A stretch of 64,000 nt of DNA, taken from contig JAITLR010000007.1 in assembly GCA_031277805.1 (NCBI GenBank), forward strand, positions 124,001 through 188,000, in the 5' to 3' direction. Numbering within the stretch: the first letter of the stretch is position 1; every line of letters starts with the position of its first letter. The stretch comes from Comamonas sp. GTDB taxonomy: Bacteria > Pseudomonadota > Gammaproteobacteria > Burkholderiales > Burkholderiaceae_C. A program made the translations under genes and the position numbers. The notes beneath the pieces were generated by a model. That model searched no databases. It had not been told where the DNA came from and saw nothing but the letters and a program-made list of their open reading frames with translations. Shown piece after piece: positions 1 to 7,580 of this stretch.

Positions 1-294
1 GTTCTTGACCTTGATGACCTGCTTGACCTTGTCGCCGCCGATCTTCTGGGCTTTCTGGATATCCAGGAAGCGCACGTCCACATTGCGCTTGGTCAGCTTG
101 TTGCGCAGCAGGTCTTCCACCTGCTGGAGCTGGAACTCGGCATCACCGTACATGGTGATTTCCTTGTCCTTGAGCTCGACGGCGGCCGAAGTGCCCTTGA
201 AGTCAAAACGCGTGCCAATTTCCTTGGTGGCGTTGTCAACGGCGTTCTTGACTTCAACGAAATCGGCTTCGCAAACGGTGTCAAAAGAAGGCAT
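1..294 (-). CDS. yajQ: YajQ-family nucleotide-binding protein, C-terminus cut by window edge
   Basis: The reverse strand from 294 encodes a protein beginning [15 protein letters not shown], followed by [14 protein letters not shown] and a [13 protein letters not shown] strand. This is the N-terminal half of the YajQ/DUF520 family, small two-domain proteins of about 160 residues that bind nucleotides and, in some species, cyclic di-GMP. Ninety-eight codons are visible and the frame stays open to base 1, so the C-terminal domain lies outside the window. The gene is divergent from murB across about 100 bp. The identification rests on the conserved N-terminus. The ligand in this organism is unknown. 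Confidence 0.9.
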   Translation of the reverse strand, partial: MPSFDTVCEADFVEVKNAVDNATKEIGTRFDFKGTSAAVELKDKEITMYGDAEFQLQQVEDLLRNKLTKRNVDVRFLDIQKAQKIGGDKVKQVIKVKN

Positions 295-398
295 GAGGCT
301 TTTCCTATCAAATTCAATGTGAAACAAGTCACAGTGCGTCTGCACGATGAACAGGTGCTTGGCTGCAGCGAGGCAGGCGCAGTGCGACAATTGGATGG

Positions 399-1496
399 AT
401 GTTAGTCGAGAAAAATGTTCCCCTGCAGCATTGCAATACCTTTGGCATTGCTGCGCGTGCCGAAACTCTGGTGCGCATCCGTAGCGAGGATGACATTCGT
501 CAGTTCCTGAACGACCCCTTATGGGGGCGCCAGCCGGTGTTTGTGTTGGGCGGCGGCAGCAATGTGGTGCTGACGGGGGATGTGGCGCCCGTGGTGCTCA
601 AGATGGAAATCATGGGCATGCGCTTGCTGCGCGAAACCGACAGGCACTGGATTGTGGAGGTCGGAGCCGGAGAGCGCTGGCACGACATGGTGGCCTGGAC
701 TCTGTCCCAGGGCTACACAGGGCTGGAGAACATGGCGCTGATTCCAGGAACCGTGGGAGCAGCGCCGGTCCAGAACATTGGTGCATACGGTCTGGAGTTT
801 CAGGACCGTTTCGATTCTCTCGACGCTGTGGATCTGGCCACTGGCGAGCAGTTCAGCCTCAATGCCGCACAATGCGCCTTCGGCTATCGTGACTCGGTCT
901 TCAAGCATGCTCCAGCACAGCCCAAGTACTGGCCCGTCACCGGCAGCGCAGCCATGCCGCGCGGGCTGGGGCTCAAGGGCCGGGCGGTGATCACGCATGT
1001 GAGGCTGGCTTTGCCCAAGGCGTGGACGCCGGATCTGGGCTATCTGGACTTGCAGCGCAAACAGGCAGAAAAAGGCGTGGAGCAGCCGACAGCACAACAA
1101 ATCTTCGAGTGGGTCTGCGAGATTCGCCGTGCCAAGTTGCCCGATCCCGATGTCATCGGCAATGCCGGCAGCTTCTTCAAGAACCCCACGGTCACATTGG
1201 ACCAATGTGCGGACATCATCGCTCGCGAGCCCAAGATCGTGCATTACCCCATGGATGATGGATCGGTCAAACTGGCTGCGGGCTGGCTGATCGATGCCTG
1301 TGGCTGGAAAGGCAAGACCATGGGGCGAGCCGGAGTGTATGACAGGCAGGCGCTTGTATTGGTCAACCGTGGTGACCGGCACAGCGCCGAAGGCAGTGTG
1401 ACCGGTGGTGAGGTCATGACACTGGCCAAGGCGATTCAGACCAGCGTTTACGAGCGCTTCGGCATCCGGCTTGAGCCGGAGCCGGTCGTGATCTGA
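399..1496 (+). CDS. murB: UDP-N-acetylmuramate dehydrogenase MurB
   Basis: This cytoplasmic flavoenzyme reduces UDP-GlcNAc-enolpyruvate to UDP-MurNAc with NADPH, the second committed step of peptidoglycan precursor synthesis. The 365-aa product has the N-terminal FAD-binding segment ([14 protein letters not shown]), a middle part with GYRDSVFK (the Arg contacting substrate), and the [10 protein letters not shown] motif carrying the Ser that protonates the intermediate. It then has [12 protein letters not shown] and a C-terminal Glu-rich EPEPVVI that would supply the catalytic Glu. Length and layout match type I MurB (E. coli, about 342 aa). A strong intrinsic terminator follows directly, so it looks monocistronic. 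Confidence 0.97.
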   Translation: MLVEKNVPLQHCNTFGIAARAETLVRIRSEDDIRQFLNDPLWGRQPVFVLGGGSNVVLTGDVAPVVLKMEIMGMRLLRETDRHWIVEVGAGERWHDMVAWTLSQGYTGLENMALIPGTVGAAPVQNIGAYGLEFQDRFDSLDAVDLATGEQFSLNAAQCAFGYRDSVFKHAPAQPKYWPVTGSAAMPRGLGLKGRAVITHVRLALPKAWTPDLGYLDLQRKQAEKGVEQPTAQQIFEWVCEIRRAKLPDPDVIGNAGSFFKNPTVTLDQCADIIAREPKIVHYPMDDGSVKLAAGWLIDACGWKGKTMGRAGVYDRQALVLVNRGDRHSAEGSVTGGEVMTLAKAIQTSVYERFGIRLEPEPVVI

Positions 1497-1507
1497 AAGA
1501 GTTAAAG

Positions 1508-1534
1508 AAAAAGGGTCCCGGCGGGACCCTTTTT
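1508..1534. terminator. Bidirectional intrinsic terminator between murB and the secreted protein gene
   Basis: A perfect 12-bp inverted repeat (left arm 1508-1519, GGC loop, right arm 1523-1534) has an A-run on one side and a T-run on the other. It lies between convergent genes, so it can end both transcripts. Confidence 0.9.
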
Positions 1535-1550
1535 GAGTGTGAAGAGCGTG

Positions 1551-2036
1551 TTACTTCCAGAAGGCAGGGTGCAAGGAGATGCCTTCGATGCGATAGGGTG
1601 ACTGAGGCTCGATGGCGAACTCCAGAGGCACATAGCCCTTGGTGCAGTTCAGCAGCACGCTGGCGGCCACAGGAGTGCCGGTCTGCATGCGGCCAGCCGT
1701 CTGGCAACTGCCCACGCCACTGCGCACGGTATCCAGGGCTTTTTGCACGCTGTCCAGAGGAGAGTTCTGCAAGAATTTCTCGGAGAAATTGCTGGATGCG
1801 ATCTTGGATTTGCCGTCCAGGGCTGTAGTGATGGCTTGCAGGCGCTTGCGCAGTGCGGCGTCGGCTGCTGCGGCATCGACATTGACAGCAGGTGCGGCAG
1901 CTTCTGCAGGTGCATTTTGTGCGGCGTTGGCGGCCGGAGCAGCGGGCTGAGTCTGAGCTTGAGCACCCGTCATGAAACCGGCAGAGGCCAGCAGAGCCGT
2001 CAGATACAGAGCCTTGGATGTCTTGGTGAAAACCAT
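1551..2036 (-). CDS. Secreted protein of unknown function with Ala/Pro-rich linker
   Basis: I do not recognise the 161-aa product. Residues 1-27 are a Sec signal peptide ending in a GAQA cleavage-like motif. Residues 28-56 are a low-complexity Ala/Pro/Asn linker. The remaining roughly 105 residues form a compact mixed domain with two cysteines (in GSCQTA and LLNCTKG) that could form a periplasmic disulfide. A start at 2036 is supported by an AAGG-type ribosome site just upstream. It is convergent with murB and divergent from phaR. Periplasmic location is inferred from the signal peptide and cysteines. No function is assigned. Confidence 0.75.
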   Translation of the reverse strand: MVFTKTSKALYLTALLASAGFMTGAQAQTQPAAPAANAAQNAPAEAAAPAVNVDAAAADAALRKRLQAITTALDGKSKIASSNFSEKFLQNSPLDSVQKALDTVRSGVGSCQTAGRMQTGTPVAASVLLNCTKGYVPLEFAIEPQSPYRIEGISLHPAFWK

Positions 2037-2251
2037 TCGTTGAACCTTTCGTCAAACAACCCATCCACTGTAAACCTTCTGCAAGCTAATCCATGCGAGA
2101 CATGAGGCAGTTTTGTATGAGGCTGTGTGCGAGTTGTCTGGCGTGTCAGGGTTATTTCTTGCAAAAGCCGCGAGCTGGCTGCCTAGAATCTGTTGCAGTG
2201 CACTAGTTAATTGGAATATGGGCAAGACCCATAAAAAACGGAGGATTTTCG

Positions 2252-2776
2252 ATGTCAGAAAGCCATGAGGGTGCGACTCAGCGCGTCATCAAAAAATATC
2301 CCAACCGCCGCCTCTACGATACTGATACCTCTTCCTACATCACATTGGCTGAGGTCAAGCAATTGGTAATGGATAGCGAGCCCGTGGTGATCAAGGATGC
2401 CAAGACGGGCGAGGATTTGACCCGCGCCATCTTGCTGCAGATCATTCTGGAGGAAGAGGCTGGAGGAGCGCCCATGTTTTCGGAAGCGATGTTGGCCAAC
2501 ATCATTCGTTTCTACGGGCATGCCATGCAGGGGTTCATGGGCAGCTACATCGAGAAGAATGTTCAGATGTTTACGGACTTTCAGAGCAAGCTGACAGAAA
2601 ACTCACAAGGCATGACTCCGGAAGCCTGGAAACAGTTCATGGGCATGCAGCCAGCAGCCATGCAAGCCATGATGGCGAAGTACATGGATCAGTCGCAGAA
2701 CATGTTCACGCAGATGCAGGAACAGATGCAAAAGCAGACGGAGCAGATGCTGGGTGTGTTTGGTATCAAGCGATAA
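2252..2776 (+). CDS. phaR: Polyhydroxyalkanoate synthesis repressor PhaR
   Basis: This 174-aa protein has the PhaR architecture. The N-terminal DNA-binding domain includes RVIKKYPNRRLYDTDTSSYI (residues about 12-31), followed by a PHB-accumulation domain (about 60-120) and a Met/Gln-rich C-terminal part that suits contact with PHB granules or phasins. In relatives PhaR represses phasin and PHA genes and is released when it binds PHB granules, reporting storage status. The start has a clear GGAGG ribosome site. No pha biosynthesis genes are in the window, so it stands alone here, as in several Burkholderiales. A hairpin terminator follows. Confidence 0.95.
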   Translation: MSESHEGATQRVIKKYPNRRLYDTDTSSYITLAEVKQLVMDSEPVVIKDAKTGEDLTRAILLQIILEEEAGGAPMFSEAMLANIIRFYGHAMQGFMGSYIEKNVQMFTDFQSKLTENSQGMTPEAWKQFMGMQPAAMQAMMAKYMDQSQNMFTQMQEQMQKQTEQMLGVFGIKR

Positions 2777-2802
2777 ATGCAGAGCACGAACTAATCTCTC
2801 TG

Positions 2803-2824
2803 GCGGGCCTTGGCCCGCTTTTTT
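2803..2824 (+). terminator. Intrinsic terminator after phaR
   Basis: A 7-bp GC-only stem (2803-2809 with 2812-2818) with a TT loop is followed by six T residues, 27 bp past the phaR stop. The rest of the roughly 290-bp gap up to the next gene shows no further feature. Confidence 0.85.
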
Positions 2825-3068
2825 ATGCCCGTCGGTGCTCGCTTTGTAGAAAGGCGGTGGCCTCGTCTTGTCTGACGAGGTTGCTGCGTTGGTGCGCTCG
2901 AACACGGGGCTGTAATGACAGGCAGAGTCATGAGTGCCTGATGGCGCCGCAAAACCTTGAACCGCTCCACGGTCTTTGTCGTTTTGCTGGGTAGGATGGC
3001 GCAAGCAATGACGTTGAGTGGCAAAAATATGGCTGCTCAAATTCGGTTGGGTTTCGCGAGGGTTTTGC

Positions 3069-3464
3069 ATGAAGCTGGGCTACACAATCATCTACGTCCC
3101 GGATGTCTCGGCGTCCCTGGATTTCTTTCATCGGACATTCGGCATCTCACGACGATTTCTTCATGAATCTGGCACCTATGGCGAACTCGATACAGGGCAA
3201 ACCACGCTGGCCTTCGCTGCCCATGAGCTGGGAGAGCTGAACTTTCCAGGAGGCCATATCGAAGCACATAGCTCGATCAAGCCATTGGGTTTCGAGATTG
3301 CACTGGTCACGGAGGATGTTGAGCGGGCTCATCGAAATGCGCTGAGTGCAGGGGCTGTCGAGATGGCCGCGCCTGTGGCCAAGCCTTGGGGTCAGGTGGT
3401 GTCTTATCTGCGCTGCCCAGATGGCACCATGGTTGAGCTTTGCACGCCCATGGTGCCTGGTTGA
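3069..3464 (+). CDS. VOC (glyoxalase-like) family protein
   Basis: The 131-aa product starts MKLGYTIIYVPDVSASLDFF, the first beta-alpha-beta unit of a vicinal-oxygen-chelate fold, and ends CPDGTMVELCTPM, where the Glu of VELC is the usual last metal ligand. An upstream in-frame ATG at 3018 would add 17 residues with no VOC homology. The 3069 ATG has a GAGGG ribosome site and fits the fold. The first strand lacks the His common in glyoxalase I, so metal binding and catalysis are uncertain. Substrate unknown. Confidence 0.85.
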   Translation: MKLGYTIIYVPDVSASLDFFHRTFGISRRFLHESGTYGELDTGQTTLAFAAHELGELNFPGGHIEAHSSIKPLGFEIALVTEDVERAHRNALSAGAVEMAAPVAKPWGQVVSYLRCPDGTMVELCTPMVPG

Positions 3465-3479
3465 GTGGGCTTGATATGG

Positions 3480-3530
3480 TTTTGATAGCTGCTCACGCTT
3501 CATAGACAAAGCATTGCTTTATATACTCGC
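3480..3530. repeat. Intergenic repeat family A, copy 1
   Basis: Begins TTTTGATAGCTGCTCACGCTT (3480-3500), then CATAGACAAAGCATTGCTTTATATACTC. The core TGATAGCTGCT-nn-CGCTT recurs near 17.4, 37.7, 56.5 and 57.8 kb. It sits just ahead of the Sel1 gene. Confidence 0.6.
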
Positions 3531-3552
3531 CTCTTTTTTGTGAGGAGATGTA

Positions 3553-4890
3553 ATGCGCGCGCGATGGTCCTGTGCTTGGGTGATTTCGGCTTGGCTGGCG
3601 GTTTCGGGTTGTGTACAGGCCCAGCCAAGCGAGATGGTCAATGCTGCAAAGACAGGCGATGTCGCCGCACAGTATGAGTTGGGCAAGGCCCATCTTTACG
3701 GGAAGGGCGTGGAAAAGAATGCTGACGATGCCGTGCGCTGGCTGCGTCTGGCCGCCGATCAGAATCATGCGTCGTCCCAGTATTTATTGGGTCTGGTGTA
3801 TGTGTTGGGTGCTGAAGGCGTGAAGAAGAATCCTGAGGAGGGGCTGGCGCGCATTCATCAGGCTGCAAACGCCGGGAATCTCGATGCGCAAAACCTGCTG
3901 GGAATTCTTTATCTGAAGGGTGAGGCGGTTGAGCGGGATGCTGCGACCGGTATTGCCTGGCTGGAGCGCGCCGCGCAGCAGGGTTCTGTGGCGGCGCAAA
4001 ATAGCTTGGGCTTCGTCTACCGCAAAGGCGAGCTGCTGCCCCAGAATCTGCAAGCCTCATTTCGCTGGTATCTGGCAGCAGCCCGGCAAGCCGATGTGCT
4101 CGCGCAGGTCACGGTGGCTGAGATGTATTACCTTGGCGAAGGCGTGGAGAAGAACCCTGCCGAAGCCGAGAAATGGCTGACTCCGTTGGCAGACAAAGGC
4201 GTGCAGCGGGCACAGTTGCTGCTGGGGAAGATTTGCTTTGAGGGGCATGGTGTTGCTCCCGATTACAAGCGGGCCCTGTTGCTGCTCCATGCTGTGGCCG
4301 TTCGCGGATCGGGCGAGGCCTACTATGAGCTAGGTCGGCTATTCGAACAGGGCGAGGGCGAGTATCGCAACGAAAAAGAAGCGATTGCCTATTACACCCA
4401 GGCACTGAAGTACCAGCATGCGGCGGCTGCGCAGCGGCTGGAGCAGCTTTCCGCCTCATCTCCGCGGGCAGGAGAGTTCGCGCAGTCCATGGAGTACATG
4501 GAAAACCTGAACTCGGCTCTCGGTGGCAATGTGCTGGCCCAATACAACGTTGGTGTCTTTCAGTATCTGGGCAAGGGATTCGAGAAGCCCAATTACACCG
4601 AGGCCGCCAAGTGGTTCACCAAGGCGGCCAATCAGGGATATGCCAAGGCCCAATACAACCTGGGTACCTTGTATGAAAACGGCGAGGGTGTGAGCAAGAA
4701 CATGGCTCAGGCGCTGAAGTGGTACCGGCTGGCGGCTGAGCAGCAGGATGCTCCGGCACAGTTTGCCCTCGGTACTTTGTACCGGGAGGGTCAAGGTGTA
4801 GAGAAGAATGCCAAGCTGGCGCGCGACTGGTTGCAGCGCGCTGCAGATCAAGACTATGCACCGGCAAAAAAGGCTTTGGCGCGGCCCTGA
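3553..4890 (+). CDS. Sel1-repeat lipoprotein
   Basis: The 445-aa product has a signal peptide with a lipobox ending at Cys20 (LAVSGC), predicting an exported lipoprotein. The rest is a tandem array of about eleven Sel1-like repeats of 35-37 residues with the recurring pattern A-x-Y-x-L-G-x-x-Y-x-x-G-x-G-V-x-K-N, interrupted near residues 295-320 by a less regular spacer. Sel1 solenoids are protein-protein interaction scaffolds, often in envelope or stress signalling. The start has a GAGGAG ribosome site. Flanking genes give no pathway hint, so the partner is unknown. Confidence 0.85.
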   Translation: MRARWSCAWVISAWLAVSGCVQAQPSEMVNAAKTGDVAAQYELGKAHLYGKGVEKNADDAVRWLRLAADQNHASSQYLLGLVYVLGAEGVKKNPEEGLARIHQAANAGNLDAQNLLGILYLKGEAVERDAATGIAWLERAAQQGSVAAQNSLGFVYRKGELLPQNLQASFRWYLAAARQADVLAQVTVAEMYYLGEGVEKNPAEAEKWLTPLADKGVQRAQLLLGKICFEGHGVAPDYKRALLLLHAVAVRGSGEAYYELGRLFEQGEGEYRNEKEAIAYYTQALKYQHAAAAQRLEQLSASSPRAGEFAQSMEYMENLNSALGGNVLAQYNVGVFQYLGKGFEKPNYTEAAKWFTKAANQGYAKAQYNLGTLYENGEGVSKNMAQALKWYRLAAEQQDAPAQFALGTLYREGQGVEKNAKLARDWLQRAADQDYAPAKKALARP

Positions 4891-4944
4891 CTGAGCGCTC
4901 TTGTTCGAGGTCGAGAAGCCGGCCTGTGTTGACCAGGGCTGAGA

Positions 4945-5337
4945 CTAGGCGGGCTCCGAGATCTCGATGAGGTTCAGGTCGGGGTCACGCAAATAGATCG
5001 AGCGGATTTTTGAGGTAGCACCAGTGCGCATCACGGGGCCTTCGGCAATGGGGATCGACAACTGCGCCAGGCGCTCGATGACCGCGTTCAGGGGAACGGA
5101 TGCCAGAAAGCACAGGTCCAGGGCACCGGGCACCGGTGTGTGTGCCTTGGGTTCGAACTCGCGCCCTTTCACATGCAGATTGATCTTCTGCTGGCCGAAC
5201 ACAAAGGCCTTGCGCTCAACGGCTGGCGTTCCGCCGATGAAGGACTCCAGCCGCATGCCGAGGACTTCGGTATAGAAGCGGATGCATTCCGCCTCGTTGG
5301 CAGTGGTGAGAACCAGGTGGTCCAGATGACTGATCAT
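4945..5337 (-). CDS. VOC family protein (glyoxalase/dioxygenase-like)
   Basis: The 130-aa product begins MISHLDHLVLTTANEAECIRFY, and His7 in LDHLVL is the usual first metal ligand of glyoxalase I and ring-cleavage dioxygenases. A middle INLHVKG supplies a second His and the C-terminal LNLIEISEP supplies the Glu, so the metal triad looks intact. It resembles single-module VOC proteins of the STM3117 type. Convergent with the Sel1 gene. Substrate is unknown. Catalytic competence is inferred from the ligands. Confidence 0.85.
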   Translation of the reverse strand: MISHLDHLVLTTANEAECIRFYTEVLGMRLESFIGGTPAVERKAFVFGQQKINLHVKGREFEPKAHTPVPGALDLCFLASVPLNAVIERLAQLSIPIAEGPVMRTGATSKIRSIYLRDPDLNLIEISEPA

Positions 5338-5594
5338 GGCAAAGACTTCTCTCTATGGGTGAAAACGAGTGCGCAGCACGCAAGCCCGAATTGCTGGGGC
5401 CTGGTACGACTATGGGGCAGTCAGCCATAGGCGTCACCGGTACGGCAGCCGTCACGGACGCAGCTGGCGGACGCCGTTGCCCATCCTCGTCCTGACTCAA
5501 GTGCAGATGTCATCGAAGAGTTGATGGGCGCCGCAAGTCCAGCCTGGCATCCGTTCGGACAAACTGAGTGTCCCTGCCCATGGCGAACTGGTGT

Positions 5595-6158
5595 TCAGTC
5601 TGCCGTAGATCCGTCCTTGCGCATGATTCCTTGCAGGAACGCCTGCTCAGCGAGCTGCGCCAACGGCGCGCGCGGAATCCGGCCGCGGCGTTCACCGTCG
5701 ATCAAGGCAATCACGGTTCCCAGCCATAGCTCGGTCAGGGTCGCAGCACTGAAATCGATGCGGAACACGCCTTCCTGTTGGCCGCGCAGGAAGAACGCGT
5801 CGACCTTGGGTTCCCAGATCGCATTTTCTTCCATGGGCTTTTCGACTTCGTTCCAGTAATAGGTCAGGAACAGCGTGAATTCGCGGTGTTCAAGGTGCTT
5901 GGCATTGAGACGCTTGAGCGCTTCCAACACCGGGCCCTCTTCGATGCGGGCCTCGTCCAGCGCCTCGTCCAGCGTGCGCAGGCTTTGTTCAAGCAGGCGC
6001 TTGATCAGCAGATCGCGTGTGGGGCAGAAACGGTAGAGGGTGGCCTTGCTGATGCCTATGGCCTTGGCCAGCTCCTGCAGCGTTGCGCGAGGGTGGTTGA
6101 CCAGGGCCAGGGCCAGTGGGGGGAGTATTGCTGTGTTGTCGTGGGGGACTGTTGTCAT
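5595..6158 (-). CDS. TetR-family repressor of the adjacent RND pump
   Basis: The 187-aa protein has a TetR helix-turn-helix near the N-terminus (LAKAIGISKATLYRFCPTR, residues about 25-44) and a helical ligand-binding C-terminal domain. It is divergent from the acrA-like gene, as are AcrR, MexR/NalC-type and TtgR repressors. The 193-bp space between them holds a perfect 18-bp palindrome plus two half-sites. The start at 6158 has a GGAGCT ribosome site. Repression of the pump and of itself is inferred from this arrangement. The inducer is unknown. Confidence 0.9.
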   Translation of the reverse strand: MTTVPHDNTAILPPLALALVNHPRATLQELAKAIGISKATLYRFCPTRDLLIKRLLEQSLRTLDEALDEARIEEGPVLEALKRLNAKHLEHREFTLFLTYYWNEVEKPMEENAIWEPKVDAFFLRGQQEGVFRIDFSAATLTELWLGTVIALIDGERRGRIPRAPLAQLAEQAFLQGIMRKDGSTAD

Positions 6159-6277
6159 TCGTAGCTCCGGTTGGGGCGGATACGGATGAACCTATTTTGA
6201 TTCAACCAGCGGACCTAAAAGGTACAGGCGTTCACTTTACTTGGTATCAAAACTGCATGAATCAGTAATGTCATTAA

Positions 6278-6295
6278 TGAATCAAATTTGATTCA
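6278..6295. promoter_or_regulatory. Palindromic operator, probable TetR-family site
   Basis: TGAATCAAA followed directly by TTTGATTCA forms a perfect 18-bp palindrome. The half-site recurs as TTTGATTCA at 6196-6204 and TGAATCA at 6258-6264, all inside the divergent tetR/acrA intergenic region. Confidence 0.75.
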
Positions 6296-6351
6296 AAAAA
6301 TATTTTCATGCATCATGCGCATCTTTCTAGATTTGACAAGACTCAAAAGCC

Positions 6352-7515
6352 ATGAAGACGAAAAGCCAGAATGTGCGTGCCTGGACGGCCTTGGCCGCAT
6401 TGGCGGCCGCAATGATGTTGGCCGGCTGCATCCAGTCGGAGGCGGGCGGACCGCCCCAGGAAATGCCGCTGGTGGATGTGGTGACTGTCAAGCCCAGGCC
6501 GCTGAGCCTCAGCGCCGAACTGCCGGGGCGCATCGAGCCCGTGCGCGTGGCCGAGGTGCGGGCCCGCGTACCGGGCATTGTGCTGAGCCGCAATTTCAAG
6601 GAGGGCGCAGATGTGAAGGCCGGTGAGGTGCTGTTCAACATCGACCCGGCCCCGCTGCGCGCGGCGCTCTCGCGGGCTCAGGGGGAATTGGCGCGTGCCG
6701 AGGCCGCACTGGCGGATGCGCAGTCCGTGGTCAGCCGTTACGAGCCCCTGGTTGTGCAGGAGGCCGTGAGTCGCCAGGACTTCGACAGTGCCAAGGCCGC
6801 GCTGCACAGTGCCAGGGCCATGCGCCAGTCGGCGAATGCCGAAGTGGAAACCGCGCGTCTAAATCTCGCTTACGCGACGGTAAAGGCTCCCATTTCGGGC
6901 CGCATAGGCCGAGCGCTGGTGACCGAAGGTGCCTTGGTTGGTCAGGGTGAGGCCACGCCTATGGCAGTGATCCAGCAGCTTGACCCCATCTATGCCGATT
7001 TCCGCCAGTCTGCAGCGCTGGCCACACGCTGGCGTGCACAACATATGCAGGGTGGAAAGTCCGAGGCGAGCACTCCTGTGACGCTGGTGGCCGATGGCAT
7101 AGACGGAAAGCGCCAGGGACGCATGCTGTTTTCCGATGTGACGGTGGACCGCGGTACAGGCCAGCTGGCGTTGCGCGGCGAGTTTCCGAACAAGGATGGC
7201 CTCTTGCTGCCCGGCATGTATGTGCGTGTGACCGTGGCACAGGGTCAGGACCCGGCCGCCATTCTCGTGCCCCAGCGTGCGGTGCAGCGCGGCAGCGACG
7301 GGTTGGCCCATGTGCTGGTGCTTGACGAGCAGGGCGTGGTTCAGTCCCGGAGCGTGAGTACCGGCGCCATGTATGGCTCCGACTGGCATATCACCGAGGG
7401 CCTCAAGGAAAACGCCAAGGTGCTGGTCGGTGGCCTTGCTGCGGCCGTTCCAGGCACCAAGGTGCAGATCAGAGCCGCTGCCGAAAAAGATTCGGCAGAT
7501 ACCGCAAAAAAGTGA
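6352..7515 (+). CDS. RND efflux periplasmic adaptor lipoprotein (AcrA/MexA type)
   Basis: The 387-aa membrane-fusion protein has a lipobox ending at Cys26 (MMLAGC), so it should be lipid-anchored in the inner membrane facing the periplasm. It shows the adaptor order: beta-barrel/lipoyl half-motif (PGRIEPVRVAEVRARVPGIV), an alpha-helical hairpin (about 95-165), the second lipoyl half (VKAPISGRIGRALVTEGAL) and C-terminal barrel domains. It would join the AcrB-like pump downstream to the OprM-like channel. It is the first gene of a three-gene operon facing the TetR repressor, with 65 bp to the next gene. Confidence 0.95.
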   Translation: MKTKSQNVRAWTALAALAAAMMLAGCIQSEAGGPPQEMPLVDVVTVKPRPLSLSAELPGRIEPVRVAEVRARVPGIVLSRNFKEGADVKAGEVLFNIDPAPLRAALSRAQGELARAEAALADAQSVVSRYEPLVVQEAVSRQDFDSAKAALHSARAMRQSANAEVETARLNLAYATVKAPISGRIGRALVTEGALVGQGEATPMAVIQQLDPIYADFRQSAALATRWRAQHMQGGKSEASTPVTLVADGIDGKRQGRMLFSDVTVDRGTGQLALRGEFPNKDGLLLPGMYVRVTVAQGQDPAAILVPQRAVQRGSDGLAHVLVLDEQGVVQSRSVSTGAMYGSDWHITEGLKENAKVLVGGLAAAVPGTKVQIRAAAEKDSADTAKK

Positions 7516-7580
7516 GCGATAGATGCTGATAAATAAAGTGTCTACCTCCCAAAAAGACAAGCCTTATTCAAGGATAGACA

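Noticed and set aside
2190..2240. GC/TGC-rich stretch (TGTTGCAGTGCAC) before phaR as a PhaR autoregulatory site
   Set aside because: PhaR targets include TGC motifs, but this one is too short and degenerate to call.
5216..5500. A small minus-strand frame upstream of the second VOC gene
   Set aside because: Overlaps the start of the VOC gene in another frame, has no ribosome site, and its composition is Pro/Arg-rich. The gap 5338-5594 shows no convincing feature.
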